Virus record (IMG/VR): IMGVR_UViG_3300042691_027833
Coordinates: 1-64,000 of that record
From: a virus
Length of the DNA stretch: 64,000 nucleotides
Direction: 5' to 3' (one strand)
In this document: piece after piece, positions 50,518 to 62,500 of the stretch
How the letters are laid out: each line of letters starts with the position of its first letter
Numbering within the stretch: position 1 is the first letter of the stretch
Position numbers and translations under genes: made by a program
The notes under the pieces: model-generated
The model's database searches: none
Seen by the model: only the letters and a program-made list of their open reading frames with translations
What the model was told of the DNA's origin: nothing

Positions 50518-52662
50518 TTACTCGCATGATTTAGTGTAGTCTATTGATATTTCTATTCTCGATTCACAGCCATATTTGGGCTTAAGTGGACACAACGGAT
50601 TTGGTTGGTCACATGGATCCGGTGGTACGTCCGCTGCTTGTGGTGGACACTCACCAGAACAATACACCTCTATAATATCACCAGGAAAAACATATTCATC
50701 ACAATTGTCTAAAGGTGGAGAAACCGATGGCGTAATAGTTGGTGTTACAGAACTTGTAGGCGTTGGCCCAAGAGGAGTAGCTGTTGCGGTCATAGAAGGA
50801 GAGGGTGGAGGAGTACCTGCGGGCGTAGAGCTTGGAGTAATGCTAGGGGTAGGTCCAGGGGTTGATGTTGGTGTTTTTGTTATTGTACTAGTTGGTGTGG
50901 ATGTTTTAGTAACTGTTGGTGTTCGAGTAGGAGATGCTGCGGGCGTAGATGTTGGCTCACTAGTTGGCGTAGGTGTTGGGGTCATAGAAGAAGTAGGAAC
51001 TGGAGTATCTTTAAATTGTCTTAAGTACATATAATATTGAAAACTATTAAACGAAATTCCTATTAGTTCAACAATTTCCCAATCCACAAATCCTTGTAAT
51101 AATAACCATTCTATAGCATACTTTTGAATGTTATTTAATAAAACTGCTGGTTGACTAGACGGACTTAATGATAAACTAGGTGTCTGTGTTGGAGTTTTGG
51201 TCTGTGTAGATGTGGGTGTGACAGTATTAGTTGGCGTTGATGTTACGGTAGATGTTGGAGTGGGTGTACTAGTAGCGGTTGCAGAAGGGGTTGGTGTCAT
51301 ACCAGGAGTGGGTGTGACAGTACTAGTAGGTGTTGGTGTTTGTGTGCGTGTTACTGTCGGAGTCTGAGATGGAGTCGAAGTGGGTGTGCGACTAGGAGCT
51401 GGAGGAATAGCAGATGTGACAGTCTTAGCTTCACCATTCTTTCTAAGAATTCTGGTTACAATACTACCTTTGCCAATATTTATTTTGTCAAATTTAATTT
51501 TACCAGCTATTTTAGGTCTAAGTCTTATAATATTCATATTCGATAGTTCATTAGCTGGTACAATATATGGATCACAAATAAATCCTTTTCCTCTTCTTCT
51601 AAATTGTGGCCTAGCGCCGTTATTGGATGGTGTTGCGTCAGGAGTGCCTGTGGGTGTTGGTGTGTTAGTTGCTGACGGTGTTGTGGTTTGGGTTGCTGTT
51701 GGTGTTGATGTGGCAGCAGGAGTGGCCGTAGGCTCAGGAGTTGGAGTGTTACTAGTAGTAGGCGCTGGTGTGTTAGTTTGTGTAGGGGTGGCCGTTTGAG
51801 AGATGCTGGGTGTGGGTGTTTTGGTGGCTGTAGGCGTCATAGTTCGTGTTGGTGTGACGCTTCTGGTTGGTGTGGGTGTTCTAGTACTGGTAGGCGTAGG
51901 AGTAGGTGATGGCCTAATAGGAATACACGGATAATCATTTTGAATAATTTGAGTTACCTGTTGCGTACTAATACCCAGTAAACTAGCAATTCTCGAAATA
52001 TCTTCATTAATAGAATGCAAATAACAAACAGCCATTACTAATATAGAACAAGAAGAGCCTTTGCTGGGAGAAACAGAAGGAGTATTTGTAATAGTTGGTG
52101 TCGTAGTTGGGGTAGCAGTACCAGTTGGTGTTACTGTTGAGGTTGGTGTAGAAGTAGGAGTCTCTGTTGGAGTAGTTGTTGCGGTTGGAGTGATACTACT
52201 GGTTGGTGTTACAGTACTCGTGGCTGTAGGACTAGCATTAGGGGTTGGTGTTTGTGTACTAGTTGGCGTAGGAGTGTTGTCTGGGGTAGCAGACACAGTG
52301 GGTGTCTGAGTTGGCGAAGACTCGGGACGCACGGCACTAAGAGCATAGTCATATACCAGCTCCACCTCCTCATCCTGTATTAAATCAAAAGAGTTATAGA
52401 TAATAATAACTCCATCTTTTTCTACATAATAAATAAATGTACAGCCGCCACTCTGTCCGGTTGATTTAGCCTTAATCTTTATCTTATTAGACCCAACAAT
52501 ACTATACTCAGATACATTAATTGGTTCTGTATTTAATTCAGCTACAAGATTAATAGTCCTAATAAATCTATCATTAATATATAGATCTATTTGATCTCCG
52601 TCTACCAGAGACGGATCAAAAAAATATAACTTAGAATATTGATCTATAGTTTCAAATGACAT
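50518..52662 (-). CDS. Thr/Pro-rich structural or adhesin-like protein
   Basis: This 714-aa protein is a string of small folded pieces joined by Thr/Pro-rich tracts. Residues 1-114 are a beta-rich N-domain. Tracts span 115-200, 251-346, 422-503 and 553-650. Between them are a small helical piece at 201-250 ('LVMAVCYLH ... LLGIST'), a basic beta piece at 347-421, and another helical piece at 507-552 ('YAIEWLLLQG ... LIGIS'). The C-terminus (651-714) is Cys-rich. It resembles a mucin-like stalk and is probably a virion surface protein. It is encoded directly after the 2291-aa protein. Confidence 0.7.
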   Translation of the reverse strand: MSFETIDQYSKLYFFDPSLVDGDQIDLYINDRFIRTINLVAELNTEPINVSEYSIVGSNKIKIKAKSTGQSGGCTFIYYVEKDGVIIIYNSFDLIQDEEVELVYDYALSAVRPESSPTQTPTVSATPDNTPTPTSTQTPTPNASPTATSTVTPTSSITPTATTTPTETPTSTPTSTVTPTGTATPTTTPTITNTPSVSPSKGSSCSILVMAVCYLHSINEDISRIASLLGISTQQVTQIIQNDYPCIPIRPSPTPTPTSTRTPTPTRSVTPTRTMTPTATKTPTPSISQTATPTQTNTPAPTTSNTPTPEPTATPAATSTPTATQTTTPSATNTPTPTGTPDATPSNNGARPQFRRRGKGFICDPYIVPANELSNMNIIRLRPKIAGKIKFDKINIGKGSIVTRILRKNGEAKTVTSAIPPAPSRTPTSTPSQTPTVTRTQTPTPTSTVTPTPGMTPTPSATATSTPTPTSTVTSTPTNTVTPTSTQTKTPTQTPSLSLSPSSQPAVLLNNIQKYAIEWLLLQGFVDWEIVELIGISFNSFQYYMYLRQFKDTPVPTSSMTPTPTPTSEPTSTPAASPTRTPTVTKTSTPTSTITKTPTSTPGPTPSITPSSTPAGTPPPSPSMTATATPLGPTPTSSVTPTITPSVSPPLDNCDEYVFPGDIIEVYCSGECPPQAADVPPDPCDQPNPLCPLKPKYGCESRIEISIDYTKSCE
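50713..51006 (-). repeat. Thr/Pro-rich coding repeat, block 4
   Basis: Residues 553-650 of the 714-aa protein, degenerate T-P-T/S-P repeats. The opposite strand gives an artefactual Val/Gly-rich frame. Confidence 0.8.
51154..51399 (-). repeat. Thr/Pro-rich coding repeat, block 3
   Basis: Residues 422-503 of the 714-aa protein, the same T-P repeat type, ending in a Ser-rich stretch before the second helical module. Confidence 0.8.
51625..51912 (-). repeat. Thr/Pro-rich coding repeat, block 2
   Basis: Residues 251-346 of the 714-aa protein, between the first helical module and the basic middle piece. Confidence 0.8.
52063..52320 (-). repeat. Thr/Pro-rich coding repeat, block 1
   Basis: Residues 115-200 of the 714-aa protein, following the N-terminal beta-rich domain. 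Confidence 0.8.
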
Positions 52663-52667
52663 TTTAT

Positions 52668-55600
52668 TTATTCTATAACAGGTCCGTCGAAATATTCATA
52701 TGGTATCCATTCCCAAAATTCTTTTGCTTCTGCTATTGGTGAATTCTTAATCTCTATGCCGTCCACACTTCCAAAATATGCTCTAAAAATCATCTCATTT
52801 TGTAGTTTAAAGAATATAGGAGGGTCTATCATTTTACCATAATTAGCTGATGTCGAATCGGTGTCTATACATCTCCAAACAGATAATCCATTATACATTG
52901 GTCCGCCAGGAGCGGGAATAAGATCTTTTCCTAAATTACCATTATAATCATATACATATCTCTGATATATTGGATCAATAGTTTTAAGTTTTCTTGGTAT
53001 AATTCTAAACTTCATTTTTATATTATCTGTACTATCTAAATTGAATATATCTTTTACTAATCCCGACCTTACCAAATTCGCAATTTTAGGATATAGATAT
53101 CTTTCCTTAACGGTCAATAATGTATCTCTCATATTATCTTCACAGGACAAGAAAAATTTCTTAGTAACAGGCTCATGACCAGTTTCTATATCCTTGCCCC
53201 ATTCAGCCACTTGAGGATACTGTTGTTTTTCTTCTTCTACTTTTTTATTAATACAAATTGTGCCACCGCCAGATGACTTAAATTCAAAGTCGGCGCCATT
53301 CGCAGTAGTATAAGAACATACTGAATCACATTCTGGATATTGATAATATTCAACAATAGGAGAACAAGAATATTCAGTTTCATAGAGTATTCGTGGCATA
53401 GCCTCGTCTGTAATAGAACAAGTTTGATTAGCGTCAATATTAAACCAAAAATAATCTTTAGTTTTATATTCTATTATAACCTTTGGTGGCACTCCAGCCT
53501 GTCCTGTTTGTGGAATAGTTTTAAAGACTATTTCTTGTATAGGTAATACGTTTGGAGAAGCTCTGCTATCGTTTTCTAAAATTTTTAATAATCCCGCTCT
53601 TTCATCTGATAGAGATATTAGTTTTAATTTGGCTTGTTGTTTTTTGCAGTCTGAACTTGTGTTGTTGAAATTGGGGTATTGGCATACATCTGTGGCTTCT
53701 GATGAGCTATTATATACAGTAATTAAATCTGGTATATTATCAATTACAGATATGGAGGCTGTGGGTAATATATTCGACGGCACTCCTGTGACGGAAATAA
53801 AGTCGATTCTATCTTGTATAGATTTTTTCTGTGTTTCTGACAGCTTTTGGGTAGGTTTATATTTGACATAATCATTTTCGATATATAAATATCCGGACGC
53901 TGGTACAGATGCGAACTTATCTGATTTTAGATCCATAAAATAATAATTTTGTCGATCTTTTTGTAGGATTCCTCCAACCATATCTATTATTACATTCGTT
54001 TTGTCTGCTTCTGAGATATCCTCACTAAAAAACTCTTCATAACCAGCGGTATCTTTTGCATATCCATAATCGTTAATACTAAAAGGATAAGCTTTACATA
54101 AAGAATTGGGCGAATCTACGTCTGGATCAAAGTCTATTGTGGTAGTTGATCCATTACTTTCTATAAAAATTTTATTATACTTATATCTATCATTTACATG
54201 ATTATTTAGTATATTATATACTTGATCTAAATTATTAGTATCATAAGATAAAGACGCATAGACATCTGGATCTACATATGGTGTTCCATATCCATAATTA
54301 CCCTCTCCCATAGCGGAATGACTTATTTTAGTAGCTACTCTTGATCCAAGCTCATCTGTGGATTTAGACAAACCCCATTTCCCTATACTAGAGTCATCTC
54401 CAATAGTTTCTGTATCTGAATATATCAACAAAACATTGTTTGTATTTTTATATAGGTATCCGGAAGATAAGGTAGTTACTGGACTATTTAATACCAACAC
54501 AGTATATGATGAATTGGTAATATTAATAATATATTTATCGGTAATAGTACGAGTTATGGGATTTTCTCTATCGGTATTTGAAGACAAAGATACACTTTCA
54601 TTGATATCAAAAAAATTAGCCGCCCTAGATCCTTTAATTTTGATTATTTGTTTGCCTGTGATGTTAGCTGAGGTAATATTATTGGTATTATCATTATTGT
54701 AATATTTATTGTTTATTAAAAACTTAATATTTTTGGTGTCTGGAAATCTAACCCAAGCGCCGCTTTTAATAACATAAAGACCATTGTCCGTTGCTGTTGT
54801 TTGAGAGGCTAATTCAACAATATCTCCTTCGTCAAATTTCAATGTGATAGTTAAGTCTGAGTTTGTAGGATCTGGAACCGTTTGTTCCAACCCAACTCGT
54901 AATATATTGGTGTCAAACTTATATTTAATTTCTCCACTACCAGCCAGATTTTTATCTTCTGCTACTACATCAAATTTAAATAAAGATAGCGGCTTCGCAA
55001 CTTCCGGAGTTAATTTAAGATAATTATATCTCTTGAGTCTAAGAATATCAGAATGTTCATATCTATTGATTGGAACTTCCATTTTATACCAAGTAATATT
55101 ATCTTTACTCAAAGACACAACTGCTTTATCTGCATATCCTTGTGCTACAGCCTCATATCCTGGCTGAAAATAGTTACGCTCTAATTCTTCTTGCATTCGC
55201 TGAAATCTAATATCATATAACATACTAATTATTGGATCGCTACGACCACCTCTACTAAAAGCTTGTTGTAATTCCCAAGCAGCAAACATGGCACCAACTA
55301 ATGTAAAAAACGGAGTAAAAGAATAAAAGACGAAAGGGAATTTGATTTCTTGATAAGATAACGGTCTAGATAATTCATCATCATTAATATATCTACAATA
55401 ATAATTAATATTCGCTAAATACTCGTACGGAGCATTCATATTGACTTTAGGTATGAGATAGGTCTTGTCTGTAAAATCTCCAATAAAATTATGTCCATAA
55501 ATAACGGAATTAGTATCATTATTATAATCTATATGTCCTCGGGGATTTTTGTTGTTGAATTTAGGAGTTTTGGTAGTATGTACAATCAAATCCCATGAGC

Positions 55601-58600
55601 AAATACTATTTGCTATAGTATTACTAGTTCTGGCTAGTTCAAATGATGATAAGCCAGACAACTCCGAATTATTTACAACATTATCCATAGACAAGACCTT
55701 TTCTTCTTGTCCAAGTATAATTACTTTTAAAATAAAAGAAGTATTGAGCAATGGAATATTTTTAAATTGAGCTAATGAAGCAGATTTGACTGGTACAAAA
55801 TTATTTTTAATAGCCTTTTTATACTTAGCAGAGGTTTTGTCTGAGTAGGTGTTCGTCGATAATGTCGGACCAACTGGTATGCTGGAATAAATAGGGTCAT
55901 TGTTACTACTTATATAGGTATCATATTTGTTTTGATCATCAAAAACGGCCTCATGATGATGATGATCACTAAACAACAAGCTAAAATTATAATTATAGTT
56001 ATCTAAGGACTCTTGATTATATAGATATATGGTTCTTGATGATGAGCTGGTGTTAGCATTATTTTCTGCGATTTTAGATAGATATGTATCTAAATCCGGT
56101 ATTCCGGTAGATTCTTTATTATTTGATATGAATAGCTTATTAAAATCTGGTAAAGCTGGTAGAGTGTCATTGAATATCTCTAAAGCTAGAATCATATTTT
56201 TAGGATTAGGATAGTTAATAAAATTAATTTTAAGTTCCAGATCTTGTATTGTTAGATTATTCAATATGTTTGGCGGAAACGAGTACATTGTGGTAGCTAT
56301 TCCAGGATAACAATTGCTGGATATGCTACTGTTTATAATAGGATCACATATAAAGCTATCTTCTGTTTCATTATCTGTACATCTTTCAAGATACAAATCA
56401 TCTATATATTCTTGAGCTTTATACGATATACCATTAATATTTCTATACCCATGAAACCATGCGTGTTCATTAAAATACGCACCTGTATCGCTACCATTTT
56501 TTAGTAGTATTCTACTCATATAGGTGTTATATGATGTGTTTGTACCAACCGTCATACCCCTCATATCAAACATGCCATTACCAGTAAAATATAAAGATTT
56601 ATATCTTGCTAATTTATATCTATGTACAGATGTAATATTAGCTCCGTACGAAGATAAACTACTGTATGCACTACTACCGAGATTATTGACTATTGATGGA
56701 TAGGTAGTGGAAGTACTAGCCGGATACCATCCTGAATTTGGATGAAAATATCCTTTATTTAAAGTTACGTATCCATTAATGGGTATATCCATCATATTGC
56801 ATCTGATTTTGGGGTTGTCTCCTCCCATATAATTTCTAATTAATAATCTGTCCATTACCATGGGATTGTTAGACACTATTGGATTAGATGGATTCGCACC
56901 ATCTCCCCAAAAACCATTAGGTAATTTTTTTATAGATAATCTTCTAGAAGTAGAGCCTTCATACACAGGATGAAACGGTATTTCTACACCAATTTGATTA
57001 ATTACTGTATTTGCATATCCGCCATAGGAAAAAACATCTGGACCAAGTATTGTAGATACTGCTGGAAAATTATACTCTTGACGAAACTCTCTTTCCTTGC
57101 CATTTTCATCATAACCCCTACCATAAAAAGTGATAGAATCTGGATCACGATCTTGTCTAAAATATCTAGCAACAAAGGTGTTGATAATAGTACCTACTCT
57201 ATCTCGTTGTCTTACAATTTTATCTTGATAAAAACTTTTGCATTGAGCAGTATCGGGGGTTCCGTCTCTCATATTTTCAATAGATACAGAATGTAATTTA
57301 ACCACAGTATTTAAAGTATCAAACTTAATAGAAAATTCTGCATTATTAGCTACCTGGGCCAAAAAACCCAGACCAATCTTTCTGTTAAGCAGTCTTGAAG
57401 ACGAGGTGCTGTCCGTAATAACTTGTTGATTAGTCTGGGCTATATTGTATATATCACTATCTACAATCCAAATTAAACCATTTTTATTTAATGCAAATTG
57501 TCTTAAATTAGAACATATAGCATTATATTTTTGAACAATAAAATCATTGGAATCTTCTGTGGTTCTTGGCGGCACAGATGTGTCGGCTGATCCTATGTAT
57601 ACCCTGATATAGTCTGATGCTTTAAGTATTGACGACTTTGTAACTTGACATTGCAAAGTATACAGTCCGGGCTTTTTGATATAAAAATCCGGTCGTGAAT
57701 CATATGATATTTTGTTTCGTTTCAAAAAATCTATCCTACCATTTTGTGCATAATTACTAAATCTAAAACATTCTGGACCGTCTATCAGTTGCCAGAATAC
57801 ATCTACATCTTCTGGTAAAGATAAATCATAATTAATTTTCATTTCTCCGTTACTGTCTGGAGTAAATGGTAAAACTATATCTTTGCCTAGATTAACTCTA
57901 AGTTTTTCAGATTTTGGCTCTATAGATATATCCCACGGAATATCTATTCTTTGTGCTGGATTACGGTCTGAAAATATTCTCAAAGATTGAGATCTTATAG
58001 TATTGTCGGTCTTATCTATACTGTTTTTTATAGTAATATCCCCAACCTTATATTCAAAATTATTATAGATATAAGATTTAACTCTATCTGTAGAAGGAAT
58101 AGCAGTTTTTGCACAAAAGGTTTTATGATTAATATCAAAATAAGCGTGTGGTCCATTCGGTAGTAAAGTACTCATCTTGACTTTGCGTATTTGATTATTT
58201 TCTATTCTTAAATTAGCTGCATATTTAGTAATTAGTTTTTTATACAGCTGGCTCGGTGTTCTAATATAGTTATTTTTACTATTCTGGTTGTCTATTTTAT
58301 TAGTTAGATTATTTAATTTTACTGTGATTGTGTTTATAATATTAACTAATTCTCGAATTTCTTCATTAATGGTAGTTGGAGCCGTTGTGGCAAGATACGT
58401 ATTGATATTTGTTCTGATATCTTCATTATATAAACAATTAATTGTTACTCTGTCTATCAAAGGACTAGTAGCTAATATGCTACATAATTTTTTAAGTTTT
58501 TCATTATAGCACACCGTACCAATAGTTGTGCTATTACGAATTCTATCCACAGTAAAAGCATTATATATCGCCCGATAGATATGATATAGTCCGGGTGATA

Positions 58601-59543
58601 GGTAGGATCTAGATGGTATGCGTCGATTAGTTCTAAAATCACTTTTTTCTCTACTATTATTATAGTAGCTATAAAACTCTCCATCAGATACCCAAATCTG
58701 ATAGTCTGGGAAAAGTAGAGTTTGTGCATTATTTAAGAAATTTTGACTATATGTTGCATAAAACTTTATATTATTAGTATTTTTTGCTGTGCTAATATCT
58801 ATTGTTGATCTTAGGAGATTGTCTGTGTCCTTTGTTCCATAGTTGAATGTTGGGCCATTATTCCAATCTACCGGGCTTTTGTCAAGAAATTTTAGTGTAT
58901 TGTTGTCTAATTTAATTAATTTATCTGATGTAGTCGCCAGTGTAGTATTATTTCCATCATTACTAATGATATTTTCTGTAGGTGACACTACTGTAAGTTT
59001 AGGCAAATCTTTAAGTGAGTATTGAGTAGTATTAGTACTCAGAGGATCATTTTGTTTATACCAATACAATACTCCGTATTCTGGTTCTATAGCAGCAATA
59101 TTTGAATTAATAAACCAGTCAACAGATATAGATGATCCGTCTGTAGCCAGCACATCATTATTATCTACTACTGACCAATGTTTAAAAATTGGTTTTTGTA
59201 CTGTAATAAAGTTCTCTATGCCCAAAACTTTATTTCCTACAACATTTCCGGCTAAAATTTCTTTATTTTGTACATAATTATCGTGGCTAACAATAGCTGG
59301 TAACCAATTATAAGAGTTGGTATTTGGAACAGGCGTATGGGTACTTAAAAAACTACGCATCTCTGTAATCTTGAAGTGAATGTCAGAAAATGCTCCAGAA
59401 TTTTTATAGCTTAAATATACTCTTGGAGATGTTGACTGAGTTCTAGTATCATAAAGCGTCTCTTCTATCGTATGATCTTTAAGATCATTTAGAAAAGAAC
59501 TATTATATATATTACATTTGTGTTTGGTATTGATAGGATACAT
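52668..59543 (-). CDS. giant tail/baseplate-like structural protein
   Basis: This 2291-aa protein has a composition of structural proteins, rich in Asn, Ser, Tyr and Ile. At about 565-670 it has a PKD/Ig-like region ('VFWQLIDGPECFRFS' and 'KPGLYTLQCQVTKS'). At about 1590-1630 a segment reads 'DIVELASQTTATDNGLYVIKSGAWVR', a pattern common in tail proteins. Near the C-terminus a Cys-containing stretch appears ('CDSVCSYTT'). The exact role (baseplate, tail spike or wall) is not clear. It sits between another large protein and the Thr/Pro-rich one, in one leftward unit. Confidence 0.65.
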   Translation of the reverse strand: MYPINTKHKCNIYNSSFLNDLKDHTIEETLYDTRTQSTSPRVYLSYKNSGAFSDIHFKITEMRSFLSTHTPVPNTNSYNWLPAIVSHDNYVQNKEILAGNVVGNKVLGIENFITVQKPIFKHWSVVDNNDVLATDGSSISVDWFINSNIAAIEPEYGVLYWYKQNDPLSTNTTQYSLKDLPKLTVVSPTENIISNDGNNTTLATTSDKLIKLDNNTLKFLDKSPVDWNNGPTFNYGTKDTDNLLRSTIDISTAKNTNNIKFYATYSQNFLNNAQTLLFPDYQIWVSDGEFYSYYNNSREKSDFRTNRRIPSRSYLSPGLYHIYRAIYNAFTVDRIRNSTTIGTVCYNEKLKKLCSILATSPLIDRVTINCLYNEDIRTNINTYLATTAPTTINEEIRELVNIINTITVKLNNLTNKIDNQNSKNNYIRTPSQLYKKLITKYAANLRIENNQIRKVKMSTLLPNGPHAYFDINHKTFCAKTAIPSTDRVKSYIYNNFEYKVGDITIKNSIDKTDNTIRSQSLRIFSDRNPAQRIDIPWDISIEPKSEKLRVNLGKDIVLPFTPDSNGEMKINYDLSLPEDVDVFWQLIDGPECFRFSNYAQNGRIDFLKRNKISYDSRPDFYIKKPGLYTLQCQVTKSSILKASDYIRVYIGSADTSVPPRTTEDSNDFIVQKYNAICSNLRQFALNKNGLIWIVDSDIYNIAQTNQQVITDSTSSSRLLNRKIGLGFLAQVANNAEFSIKFDTLNTVVKLHSVSIENMRDGTPDTAQCKSFYQDKIVRQRDRVGTIINTFVARYFRQDRDPDSITFYGRGYDENGKEREFRQEYNFPAVSTILGPDVFSYGGYANTVINQIGVEIPFHPVYEGSTSRRLSIKKLPNGFWGDGANPSNPIVSNNPMVMDRLLIRNYMGGDNPKIRCNMMDIPINGYVTLNKGYFHPNSGWYPASTSTTYPSIVNNLGSSAYSSLSSYGANITSVHRYKLARYKSLYFTGNGMFDMRGMTVGTNTSYNTYMSRILLKNGSDTGAYFNEHAWFHGYRNINGISYKAQEYIDDLYLERCTDNETEDSFICDPIINSSISSNCYPGIATTMYSFPPNILNNLTIQDLELKINFINYPNPKNMILALEIFNDTLPALPDFNKLFISNNKESTGIPDLDTYLSKIAENNANTSSSSRTIYLYNQESLDNYNYNFSLLFSDHHHHEAVFDDQNKYDTYISSNNDPIYSSIPVGPTLSTNTYSDKTSAKYKKAIKNNFVPVKSASLAQFKNIPLLNTSFILKVIILGQEEKVLSMDNVVNNSELSGLSSFELARTSNTIANSICSWDLIVHTTKTPKFNNKNPRGHIDYNNDTNSVIYGHNFIGDFTDKTYLIPKVNMNAPYEYLANINYYCRYINDDELSRPLSYQEIKFPFVFYSFTPFFTLVGAMFAAWELQQAFSRGGRSDPIISMLYDIRFQRMQEELERNYFQPGYEAVAQGYADKAVVSLSKDNITWYKMEVPINRYEHSDILRLKRYNYLKLTPEVAKPLSLFKFDVVAEDKNLAGSGEIKYKFDTNILRVGLEQTVPDPTNSDLTITLKFDEGDIVELASQTTATDNGLYVIKSGAWVRFPDTKNIKFLINNKYYNNDNTNNITSANITGKQIIKIKGSRAANFFDINESVSLSSNTDRENPITRTITDKYIINITNSSYTVLVLNSPVTTLSSGYLYKNTNNVLLIYSDTETIGDDSSIGKWGLSKSTDELGSRVATKISHSAMGEGNYGYGTPYVDPDVYASLSYDTNNLDQVYNILNNHVNDRYKYNKIFIESNGSTTTIDFDPDVDSPNSLCKAYPFSINDYGYAKDTAGYEEFFSEDISEADKTNVIIDMVGGILQKDRQNYYFMDLKSDKFASVPASGYLYIENDYVKYKPTQKLSETQKKSIQDRIDFISVTGVPSNILPTASISVIDNIPDLITVYNSSSEATDVCQYPNFNNTSSDCKKQQAKLKLISLSDERAGLLKILENDSRASPNVLPIQEIVFKTIPQTGQAGVPPKVIIEYKTKDYFWFNIDANQTCSITDEAMPRILYETEYSCSPIVEYYQYPECDSVCSYTTANGADFEFKSSGGGTICINKKVEEEKQQYPQVAEWGKDIETGHEPVTKKFFLSCEDNMRDTLLTVKERYLYPKIANLVRSGLVKDIFNLDSTDNIKMKFRIIPRKLKTIDPIYQRYVYDYNGNLGKDLIPAPGGPMYNGLSVWRCIDTDSTSANYGKMIDPPIFFKLQNEMIFRAYFGSVDGIEIKNSPIAEAKEFWEWIPYEYFDGPVIE

Positions 59544-59545
59544 AA

Positions 59546-62500
59546 TTAACTGGGTTTAGCAGCCGTTAAAGTCCACAGACCGTTAATAAAAGTAAATAAG
59601 CCCTTTTGTCCAAATGCTGGAGCAAAACTGAATGGGTCATCAAAAGTTATGCTAGAAGTAGGTACGACTTCTCCCTTTTTACGTCCTTGTATATAAGACA
59701 TCTCTATCGTCGCAGAATTACCGGTTCCTACTGTACCTCCAACCACAAACATTTGCTTACTCACAGGCTCATAAAAGCCACTATCTTTATCGTAACGACA
59801 TAATAGTTTAGCACCTCGGGGAGCAGTATATCCACCACGGTCTTTTACAAATACTAATCTTCTGGAGTTAGCCGGTAATTTTTCAGAAGAATACTCTAGG
59901 TCATCTAAGAATCCTCTAGCTGGATATGTTTCATCATAGTCTTGCGACTTAGTTAGATCCTCTTCTAATGTGACATAAACCATTTTATAGATAGTCATAG
60001 CGTCAGAAGATTTTGTAGTCCATACCTGACGATTTTCATCCCACCTTAAGTCTATTGGCCCAACTTTCCATAGATTAGGATGTTCTGCCCAGTTTCTATA
60101 GAACTCCTTTAGTTTTTTCTTTTCTGTCCATTTATTATTTTCCCAATTCTGGGTTTTACTAATTATATCACCAAGACCAACTTGACCATCCGCATTAAAA
60201 GCACCATAGTGTTCCATATCATTTTCTAATTTACATTTATATACCTCAGTATCATCTGTCATTTTTGATATGGTATTATTGGGTCTTGTAACAGACATGC
60301 CCGGTACTTTATAATAATAATTTTGTTCCCATAGCTTCTTTCCTGAATTATAATCATCTGCAACAACAAACATATCTTTATTTTTGAGATCTTTAAATTT
60401 TACTCGTGTATTAGATTCTACTGTTTGTTTCAATATAAATCTTTTGGGATTACCATGTTCATCTACGAATTTGGCTTCATCGGCAGCATTTGGCACAGGG
60501 AATCCCTCTAGGTCGTATCCCCAAGCATGATAGATTATTGGACCTCTGAGACCAAAAAATCTTTGATTGTTTAATTTTTCTTTATTATCTGTATTTAATA
60601 AGTCTTTATGAAAATAATCTGCATTATAGCCTGTTCCAGCTTGTGTATTATCTGTATTATTTTGCATATTGCCGTCTAGTTTAATAAACTTGCCCATATT
60701 CCAACGCGTATTAATGCCCCATCCTTTTTGTGGTGGCATTTCTCCATGAGCTACTACTTCTATACTGTGTCTACATTTATCTTTTTCTCCAGCATTATAA
60801 TTTCTAAATTCTCCATAAGGAACAACAATAGGCTGAAGACTTACTAAATTAATAGCGATTTCTTGTCCGCTGCCAGAGCTAGAACTGGAACTACTAGACG
60901 TACTACTAACAGAAGAAGATGAACCAAATTCTGTAATAACATTAATATCTCTTTTATTTGTAACTATATATGGTGGCAAAATCTCTAATGATTGTGCAGA
61001 TGCTGTGGTTGTAGCGGTTGTTGCCAATCCGTCTTTTTTACTAACGCAATAGGGGCATTGATAGGACACCATCTGAACAGTAGCTCCATTAGTATATACC
61101 TGATCTTTTATTATACCTGTTTTATCACAGTATGGACATTCATGACGTTGATATTTTTGTAATGGATATGTGCTATAAAACTTAGTTGGATAAAAAGATA
61201 CTGGCGAAAAAATACCGTCCAAACTCATGGCTGATTTTAAAGAATATTCTTTAACAAGATCTGCGGGAGCTTCTTTTGATTGATATATACCAACATATGT
61301 AGACCACCTACTATTTCTAATAGATGATCTCGCTGGATTACCGGCTTCGGCAAATTCTTTTTGGGACGTATCGTTCAATGCATATAAGTTTTTTTCTGTC
61401 TGATTTTCACCAGGATCTTGACCATAGGGCATCTCAAGTGTAAATGGAACAACACCAGTTCCGCCAGTATTAGATTCATTTGATCCTGGTTGCTTTTTAT
61501 TTGCCTTCATTTGCTGACGAAGAGTTGCTAAGTCTTTTCGTATAGTCCTAGGCATACTCACGAATGGAAAAGCCCTACCACACATAATTTCTGTGGGACT
61601 CGTGCCATATAATCCAGATTGTAGGTTTTTGGATCCATATGGATTACCAGCATTTTTTATACTATGTAATCTTTCTTGTGTTTCTTTATTTATTCTATTA
61701 GTAAGCTTATTAGTTTGTGTGGCTAATTCTTTATTACGTTTAATATTTGCAGCTGCAAATTTACGAATTCTATCTGCATTTTCTTTATTAAATAAACCTA
61801 ATTTACGAGTATGCGTTCTAAAATTATAAGTAGTACGTACTTGTTGAGGACTAATACTACACTGTATATTACTAACAATAGGAGCATAAGCATTTCTGTG
61901 TTCTGCATCGAACACAATTATATTGTAGCTTAAGTCTGTTGTAACTGCTGCGCGAGATGGAATATTAGGTGCTATAACAAGCTCTCCAACAATAGGTATG
62001 TTTTCTAAAGGATTATTATTGGCTTGATATCTTTTTTGTACATAGGGAAGTGTCGCCATTCTTGGGGTAAATAATTGACTATTAATTATTATACTGCCTT
62101 GTTCCACATCAGCTCGATCTGTATAGATAAATGGTGAACCAAGACCTAGTGTGGGCAAGCCAATAGTATCTATCCTCGCTGTTTCTGTAATTTGTTGATA
62201 ACTGCTATTAGCTTGTATTTCTCCTAAAACTACGCTATCTAATAGCGATACACTACCATAATTCCATGGAACATAATCTTCTTGTACTTCTACTTTAACA
62301 CCAGCTATTAAATTTTCTACAGCGCGACTAGCAGCATCACCGGCTATTCCTGGGAAAATGTCGGTTTTTATTAATTCTGGATAATTGGTCCAAGGACCAT
62401 ATGTATACTGATTAGATTTAACAGGAATGCCAGCAAAGTATGGGTGCGCCGCTTTAGGAGCCAACATAGCATGTTGTACACTATTTGTGGTTGTAAATCC

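Noticed and set aside
50576-52309. Plus-strand Val/Gly-rich reading frames
   Set aside because: They are the reverse complement of Thr/Pro codon repeats in the minus-strand gene and have no independent support.
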